A stretch of DNA of 19,927 bases, taken from Collimonas sp. UBA1456 (GTDB lineage: Bacteria > Pseudomonadota > Gammaproteobacteria > Burkholderiales > Burkholderiaceae_D). Each line of letters opens with the position of its first letter. Within the stretch, counting starts at the first letter, position 1. Shown one piece after another: positions 15,376 through 19,927 of the stretch. A program made the translations under genes and the position numbers. The DNA lies in NCBI GenBank assembly GCA_002325825.1, contig DCSW01000037.1, positions 1-19,927 of the forward strand. Reading direction: 5' to 3'. The notes under the pieces were generated by a model. It was not told the origin of the DNA and did not search any database. It saw only the letters and a program-made list of their open reading frames with translations.

Positions 15376-15544
15376 CTAGCCGCATGCCTGCCACAACGGT
15401 GCGGCTCATCGCTCATCCATCAGGGCGATTTGCTAACGTAATTCCATCACCCGATCTTGCCAATAGTGCTGCACATTGAGCTACGGGAAGGCTACTGCGA
15501 AAGCAGGATCGTTCCAGCAGCGCGCGATCCATGCAGCATATCTG
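15376..15544 (-). pseudogene. srkA: 3' part of srkA, displaced by inversion
   Basis: Starting at the shared word CAGATAT (15544-15538), the minus strand reads RYAAWIARCWNDPAFAVAFP, then TAG where relatives have Trp, LNVQHYWQDRVMELR, TAG, QIALMDER, TGA, then APLWQACG and TAG at 15376-15378. This is the C-terminal end of the SrkA family (relatives: HYSAWLARRW-DDPAFP-AFPW). It joins in frame to the 5' part ending RTLRPIRY at 10188. The sum of the two parts, about 340 codons, equals a complete kinase. Confidence 0.9.
15378..15406. terminator. Hairpin between SMR gene and srkA end
   Basis: AGCCGCA (15378-15384) pairs perfectly with TGCGGCT (15400-15406) around 15 nt. It lies 5 nt after the SMR stop, inside the last codons of the srkA fragment. 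There is no T-run, so its role as a terminator is uncertain. Confidence 0.4.
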
Positions 15545-15612
15545 GGGGGGGATGCGTAAACAAGACGATGCTGATGCCAAGATGCATGAGCTTGGGCCGC
15601 TGCATCAGAAGC
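15538..15612 (+). pseudogene. Middle fragment of the CaCA exchanger, displaced by inversion
   Basis: From ATATCTG (15538-15544) the plus strand reads, in the exchanger's frame, I-W-G-G-M-R-K-Q-D-D-A-D-A-K, then MHELGPLHQKR. This continues GVYI of the 5' part (10189) exactly as family members read GVY-LW-REMRK. The sequence then runs straight into the 3' end of ynfA, so the second half of the exchanger is deleted. A run of eight G (15544-15551) sits at the joint. Confidence 0.8.
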
Positions 15613-15937
15613 GCTGGTTCAGTGCAATCACAGCAGCACCTGCCAGCGCCAGTCCGGCGCCGAGCAGGTCACTCCACTGGGGCGTGATGCCGTCGACACG
15701 CCATAACCAGAAGATAGCGGTGGCGATATAAACCGCACCATAGGTCGCATATACCCGGCCGCTGGCGATCGGATGCAGCGTCAGTCGCTAGACAAACACC
15801 AGCAGGCTGAGCGCCGCCGGCAACAGCAGACAAGCCGAAGTTTTGCCCGATGGCCAGAGCATCAGTAGGTAGCAGCCGAGCAATTTAGCGACAGCGGTGA
15901 GTAGGAACAATCCGAAGGTTTTAGTGATGATTAGCAT
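15605..15937 (-). pseudogene. ynfA: YnfA family membrane protein with one nonsense codon
   Basis: YnfA (UPF0060) proteins are small four-helix membrane proteins of about 108-110 residues, related to SMR pumps. The minus strand from ATG 15935-15937 reads MLIITKTFGLFLLTAVAKLL, GCYLLMLWPSGK, LLLPAALSLLVFV, then TAG at codon 50 (15788-15790) where relatives have Trp, then RLTLHPIASGRVYATYGAVY, IATAIFWLWRVDGITPQW and GAGLALAGAAVIALNQRF. Frame and length (110 codons) are otherwise perfect, so this looks like a recent loss. Lys18 replaces the usual Glu of the AEILGCY motif, a second sign of relaxed selection. Confidence 0.88.
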
Positions 15938-16296
15938 GAAACGAATGACGTCTACAGTGGTTGCTCCAAGCTGATCTGTGGCGGCCTTGATTTTTATGTT
16001 TACGATGGCGTTATTACGCGCATCTTCTCAATGAAATGATAACCGGCTCTCAAGATGAAATGGGGTGCTAACTTGACTGATGAATCACGGAATCCAGTTG
16101 CGGCTACTGGCTACCCAGAGTGCTTGTAAAGATTCTGGAGCGATTATTAAGTCTGCACTTTTTGATCAATGCAATGCAACAATCCGGCAGTTGAATTACA
16201 CTGTCGCTATTAATTGCTTTGTCAAGCGTCATGTTTCCGCTGATGTGCAGGAATGGCAAGCGGTAAGTGATATTTTTTCAAAAAAGGTAAATCCAG
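15938..16296. other. Gap before folE with no firm gene
   Basis: The plus strand holds a fragment reading CGGLDFYVYDGVITRIFSMK and TGA (16037-16039), which faintly resembles the end of a SnoaL/NTF2-like domain; this is weak. Another open frame, 16080-16415, has no recognisable domain and overlaps folE. AAAAAAGG at 16281-16288 probably serves as the folE ribosome binding site. Confidence 0.35.
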
Positions 16297-16923
16297 ATGA
16301 GCTCAAAAGATGCATTACAAACCGCTGCGGCTGGCGAGTTGGCAGAACGCCCCAGCAGAGCAGCGGCGGAATCGGCGATTCGCACTTTACTGCGCTGGGC
16401 CGGCGACGATCCTGATCGTGAAGGCTTGCTTGACACCCCAGCACGCGTGGCACGTTCTTATGAGGAATTTTTTGCCGGCTACAGCAAGGATCCGGTTGAG
16501 ATTCTTTCCGCCATTTTTTCCGAAGTCGAAGGCTACGATGAAATGGTCGTGTTGACCAATATTCAGTTCGAGAGTCACTGCGAGCATCATATGGCGCCGA
16601 TAATCGGCAAGGCTCATGTCGCCTATTTGCCGGACCGCCGCGTAGTGGGTATTTCCAAGCTGGCCCGGTTGGTGGATATTTTTGCCAAGCGCTTGCAGAT
16701 CCAGGAAAAGATGACAGCGCAGATTGCCGACACTCTGCAACAAGTATTGTTGCCGAAGGGCGTTGCAGTGATGATCGAAGCTTCGCACGGTTGCATGACC
16801 ACGCGTGGTGTCTACAAACCAGGCACCAGCCTGGTGACTAGCCGCATGTTGGGGACGTTCCGTGACGATTTGTCGACCCGGAGTGAATTCATGAGGATCA
16901 TCAGCCAGAAGAGCAACGGCTGA
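16297..16923 (+). CDS. folE: GTP cyclohydrolase I
   Basis: FolE converts GTP to 7,8-dihydroneopterin triphosphate and formate, the first step of folate (and pterin) synthesis; cytoplasmic decamer. The 208-residue length is normal. Zinc ligands are Cys95 and His98 in ESHCEHHMAP and Cys166 in SHGCMTTRG; the catalytic His corresponds to His97 or His164 of these two motifs. LLDTPARVARSYEEFF and VVGISKLARLVDIFAKRLQ are family signatures, and TRSEFM closes the domain. The gene is a single cistron, convergent with the MFS gene. Intact. Confidence 0.97.
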   Translation: MSSKDALQTAAAGELAERPSRAAAESAIRTLLRWAGDDPDREGLLDTPARVARSYEEFFAGYSKDPVEILSAIFSEVEGYDEMVVLTNIQFESHCEHHMAPIIGKAHVAYLPDRRVVGISKLARLVDIFAKRLQIQEKMTAQIADTLQQVLLPKGVAVMIEASHGCMTTRGVYKPGTSLVTSRMLGTFRDDLSTRSEFMRIISQKSNG

Positions 16924-16972
16924 TTCAGTATCGCCGAATTGGCAGGCCTCACTGGCCTCGCCTGGGTTCGAC

Positions 16973-18217
16973 TCAGCGCGCCGATCCCTTCTTGTCGCCG
17001 TGGCCCGCCATCCCCCGGACCAACATCGCCCGTGCCACCACGCTGCGCGCCATATACCAGTAGAGGCCGATCACCGCGGCTGAGAACAGCGCAAACCCTA
17101 TCATTCCAACATGCAGATAAAGCACTTTGTAGAGCTCGATACCGACTCCGTACAGTGTCATATTTATCATGCCCATGGTGGCTGCGACGGTGGCTTTGGA
17201 GACTGCACTTTCTGTTAGCGTGAAGCGGATCATGACGGCCGCCGACAGGCCCTCGCCAAATGCGATGATGCTGATCGCCGCCACCAAGAAATAGGGTTTG
17301 TCGAACAATGCAGCGCCCATCAGCATGAGAGCCAGGCCGGCACCGATCGGATACAGCGCCAGCTTGACTGAGCTGCCCAGGCGCCAGCGCTCTACCTGGC
17401 GTGCCAGCAACAGATTACCGGAGATCAGACAGCCGAACACCGGGATCTGCCAGTAACCGTATTCCATCACGCTCAAATGGCCGTCGGTGACTAGGATAAC
17501 CGGCGACATGGCGATCCAGCCGATCAATGGAATCGCCAGAAGTGGCACGCACATCGCCGCCTTGAGAAAGTGAACGTTGCTGAGCACTTCGCGATAGTCC
17601 TGCAGGATCTGCATCAGGGGCAGTTGTTGCTTACGCGGTTTGACTGTTTCCGGCATGTGCCGGGCCAGCCCGACGAACGATACTGAAGCGATCGCCGCAA
17701 TGAATACGAACACCATGCGCCATGGCAAGATTTCGATCATAAAAGCGCCGGCTACCGGCCCAATCAAGGGGGCGATCAGCGCGACATTCGCCATCAATGC
17801 GGTGACCCGGATCGCGGCTTTTTCTTCAAATGCTTCCTGTACCACAGCGTAGCCAACCGACGAGATGAAGCACAAACTCATCCCTTGCAACACGCGCAAC
17901 AATATAAAACTCTCGATGCTGTTGGAAAACAGTGTGGCGAGACAGGCCACGATAAAAAACATCGCACCGCCAAGCATCACCGGACGCCTTCCGATACGAT
18001 CCGACAGCGGGCCAAACAGCCATTGGAATATAGCACCGCCGACCAGGAATGCCGTCATCGCAGAAGCCACCCAGGCTGCGCTAGCGCCGAATTCATGTGT
18101 CACCGTCAGCATCCCAGGCTGGATCATGTCGTTGGCGATGTAGACCGAAAACTCGAACAATACCAGAGCTAGCGGGAACATCAGGGTAGCGCGGCTAAGA
18201 GTAGAAATTTTTTGCAT
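16973..18217 (-). CDS. mdfA: MFS multidrug efflux transporter, MdfA/Cmr type
   Basis: This is a 12-helix proton-coupled drug exporter of the inner membrane. The ATG at 18215-18217 gives 414 residues and an N-terminus like E. coli MdfA (410); the open frame runs 25 codons further upstream, but that extension (LLRCRLRFLGLP) is unlike the family. Functional residues are in place: Glu22 and Asp30 in LFEFSVYIANDMIQPGML (MdfA Glu26 and Asp34), motif A GPLSDRIGRRP at 69-79, and Arg108 in LLRVLQG (MdfA Arg112). ALMANVALIAPLIGPVAGA is the motif C region. The C-terminal tail (GHGDKKGSAR) is slightly longer than usual. No clear Shine-Dalgarno. Intact. Confidence 0.93.
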   Translation of the reverse strand: MQKISTLSRATLMFPLALVLFEFSVYIANDMIQPGMLTVTHEFGASAAWVASAMTAFLVGGAIFQWLFGPLSDRIGRRPVMLGGAMFFIVACLATLFSNSIESFILLRVLQGMSLCFISSVGYAVVQEAFEEKAAIRVTALMANVALIAPLIGPVAGAFMIEILPWRMVFVFIAAIASVSFVGLARHMPETVKPRKQQLPLMQILQDYREVLSNVHFLKAAMCVPLLAIPLIGWIAMSPVILVTDGHLSVMEYGYWQIPVFGCLISGNLLLARQVERWRLGSSVKLALYPIGAGLALMLMGAALFDKPYFLVAAISIIAFGEGLSAAVMIRFTLTESAVSKATVAATMGMINMTLYGVGIELYKVLYLHVGMIGFALFSAAVIGLYWYMARSVVARAMLVRGMAGHGDKKGSAR

Positions 18218-18484
18218 GGTTTTGTTTTGGATGAAACTCTCCGGCAAGCCGAGAAACCTTAAGCGGCACCGTAGCAGGATATCGAATTTCAAAAAAAAGA
18301 GATACTAATTTGACGTCACGCGGCGCGCATTAAACATCGGCTGTCATGCAACGTAGTAGCCTTAATCAGGGTGTGTGATACGGTGTGCATGATTCAAAAA
18401 TCTGGCATTTTCCGGTCAGGGTCCAGGGTCTGTGCTGAATTCCTCGGCAAGGAAATAGGGCATGACACTCAGGATGGTTTACAT
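18218..18484. other. Gap upstream of the MFS gene
   Basis: This stretch includes the in-frame extension of the MFS frame and a run of A at 18290-18297. No RNA or protein family was recognised. The MFS promoter (minus strand) and the vanished C-terminal part of the LysR gene would be expected here. Confidence 0.4.
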
Positions 18485-18678
18485 CTGGTGGCAGCGCCTG
18501 GCTACCGGACGAGGTCGGGCTCAATTTGCGGGTGATGCGATGGAGCAGATGGACGCCGATCTATTGTTCCAGCTCCACTAGGTAGCGCGACACCATCGCC
18601 CGCTACATGCCCAGATGGTCGGCGGTGACGATCAGACTGCCACTCGACAAAAACCCGCATTGCCACCAAACGATTCAT
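18485..18678 (-). pseudogene. N-terminal remnant of a LysR-type regulator
   Basis: From ATG 18676-18678, preceded by GGGAGA, the strand reads MNRLVAMRVFVE, a small deletion with frameshift, GSLIVTADHLGM, TAG, RAMVSRYLVELEQ, TAG, IGVHLLHRITRKLSPTSSGS and QALP. This is the complete HTH domain plus linker of a LysR regulator, with two nonsense codons. Nothing of the effector domain is left. It was probably divergent from, and perhaps controlled, the MBL-fold gene at 18883 (inference). Confidence 0.82.
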
Positions 18679-18882
18679 ATTCTCCCATTCCTCGGTGATT
18701 TACGCATTTGTGATCTGAGAAGGCGCGTACGTGTGGATATTTTTATTCAATGATTATATTCCTTCGATCAGCGGATCAGGATAATTCTGTCAATTTATGC
18801 AATTAACTGGTCACTATTATGAGGTTTTTGCAGCGTTTTTGGCAACTATGCTAGTATTTTTTTATAACCCTTGGAGATGCAC

Positions 18883-19764
18883 ATGAATAAACGCACTTTA
18901 TATTTCACTCGTTGTTGATCGCGACCATCGACCTGATGCTGGTCGGCAGCACGATTGTTGCTGTTACAAAACCCCACAACCGCTTAAGCTGGGTGTCTAC
19001 AATCCCGGCGTCAATGGGATGTTCCTGGTATCGTCGCAACTGCTTACTGGTAGCGGTGAGGCCATTCTGATCGATACCCAATTCGATCGCTGCCAATGCC
19101 GCCCAATTGATAAAAAAGATTTAGGGCAGCAGCAAGAAGCTGATCACGCGATCTACATCAGTCACGACGATCCCGATGATTATCTCGTATTGGAAGTACC
19201 GTGAGCCGCCTATCCAGGCGCGAAGATTTTGGCGCCGGTGCCCGTGATCGCGCACATCAATGGCCACCATGAACGAGAAGCTGGCGTTCTGGATTCCCTG
19301 GACGCCAACCCACCCAATCAGATTAGGTTGATCGTGCCGGAACCGTTGCAGAGCAATACGCTGACACTGGAAAGCCACAAACTGGAGGTGATCTTCCTGT
19401 ACGGTGCGCGCCCGGAGCTGAAGGCAGTGGTTGGCAGCATCTTAATGAACGGTGACGAGCACGTGTGGATGGCCAACATCCAGACCCCGTCATCGCGCCA
19501 GCAATGGATCAATATGCTCGACAAGATCGATGCTTTGTATCCCAAAGTCGTGGTGCCATGACACTTCAGAACCGGTGTGCAGCAGCACATTGAACCAGCA
19601 GATTTTACCAAAAATTATCTGGAGACATATAAAGTAGAAACGGTAAATGCCAAGAATTCCCAGGCTTTGATCGAGACGATGGAAAAAAACATTATGCAGA
19701 TCTGGATGGTGTATCGTCGTTTGAGCTGGGCGCCAAGCTTAGCAAAGGTAAGATGAAATGGTAA
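18883..19764 (+). pseudogene. Broken secreted MBL-fold hydrolase
   Basis: Intact relatives are exported metallo-beta-lactamase-fold proteins of about 290-300 residues. The ATG at 18883 starts MNKRTLYFTRC and meets TGA; a shifted frame carries the signal-peptide core LLIATIDLMLVGS. Then come LKLGVYNPGVNGMFLVSSQL, AILIDTQFD, YISHDDPDDYLVLEVP followed by TGA, AYPGAKILAPVPVIAHI, IRLIVPEPLQSNTLTLESHK, LKAVVGSILMNGDEHVWMA, IQTPSSRQQWINMLDKID, PKVVVP followed by TGA, HF, and DYL-like NYLETYKVE, ending LGAKLSKGKMKW and TAA. The family's HGDPDYYFG is altered to HDDPDDYLV. At least four shifts and three nonsense codons. Confidence 0.85.
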
Positions 19765-19927
19765 ACGGCTCTTAATGTGGTGGTGCCGCTTGTGCGGTTC
19801 CTTCGGCCGTCAATGGAGCCGGTCATCATGTTACGTCCTCAGTTACGGCTAGCAAGGTGCTTTACTGGCTTGTAGGCTAAGAGCCTGCTCGAAATCTTCT
19901 GAAATATGTTCGATATTTCGTAGATTT
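19765..19927. other. Right-edge intergenic sequence
   Basis: No gene is visible. CCGC/GCGG just after the MBL remnant could be a weak terminator. The last 40 nt contain CGAAAT and ATTTCG in inverted order. Confidence 0.3.

Noticed and set aside
10182..15544. The inversion as an assembly error
   Set aside because: Only 7 bp are shared at the joints, far too short to mislead an assembler in the usual way; still, only long reads can settle it.
16080..16415. 111-codon plus-strand frame before folE
   Set aside because: It overlaps the folE start by about 120 nt in another frame and has no recognisable domain.
18218..18292. 25-codon extension of the MFS gene
   Set aside because: MdfA relatives begin at the internal ATG, and the extension has no membrane or family character.
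19879..19927. Possible left end of an insertion sequence at the right edge
   Set aside because: The GAGCCTGCTCGAAATC stretch looks vaguely like an IS terminus, but no transposase or second end is within the window.
1..19927. CRISPR arrays, tRNA or rRNA genes, prophage or transposase genes
   Set aside because: None were seen; no regularly spaced direct repeats and no tRNA-like cloverleaf or integrase motifs were found by eye.

Overview
The window is about 52% GC and reads as a betaproteobacterial chromosome, most likely Burkholderiales and probably Oxalobacteraceae. That placement rests on remembered protein similarity and gene order (murB, argF-argG, rsgA with an M48 peptidase, orn); no search was run. 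Nine genes look intact: murB, argG, argF, rsgA, orn, lpxO, an EmrE-type SMR pump, folE and an MdfA-type MFS pump. A tenth, the M48 peptidase, keeps its zinc site but has lost an internal block. At least eleven further genes are pseudogenes with nonsense codons, frameshifts and deletions. This proportion suggests ongoing genome decay, as in a recently host-restricted or bottlenecked lineage (inference).

Layout. 1-1500: murB (+) and a terminator. 1516-4162: an arginine operon on the minus strand (argF, argG), followed 2 nt downstream by a dead ppnP; the argF leader contains a long inverted repeat and a GC-rich hairpin against the start codon. 4569-6549: M48 peptidase and rsgA, overlapping by 8 nt, on the minus strand. 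6756-7349: orn (+). 7558-10188: decayed genes for a UPF0149/SEC-C protein, a periplasmic ATP-dependent DNA ligase (LigE type) and the SrkA/YihE kinase. 10189-15537: an inverted block carrying the 5' part of a dead Na+/Ca2+-type exchanger behind a yybP-ykoY (Mn2+) riboswitch, intact lpxO, dead fahA and hmgA (homogentisate pathway), a gutted LysR regulator and an intact SMR pump. 15538-19927: the 3' fragment of the exchanger, dead ynfA, intact folE and MFS pump, a LysR remnant and a dead MBL-fold gene.

The main discovery is a reciprocal inversion of about 5.35 kb. The srkA 5' part (9338-10188, +) ends in the same 7-base word (CAGATAT) at which the missing srkA 3' part begins on the opposite strand at 15544. 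The exchanger is split at the same two points in the reciprocal sense. Undoing the inversion restores both reading frames across the joints. Together with the riboswitch that now controls a dead exchanger, this gives a readable history: a Mn2+-responsive exporter and a stress kinase broken by one event, in a region where a lipid A hydroxylase and a drug pump have survived.
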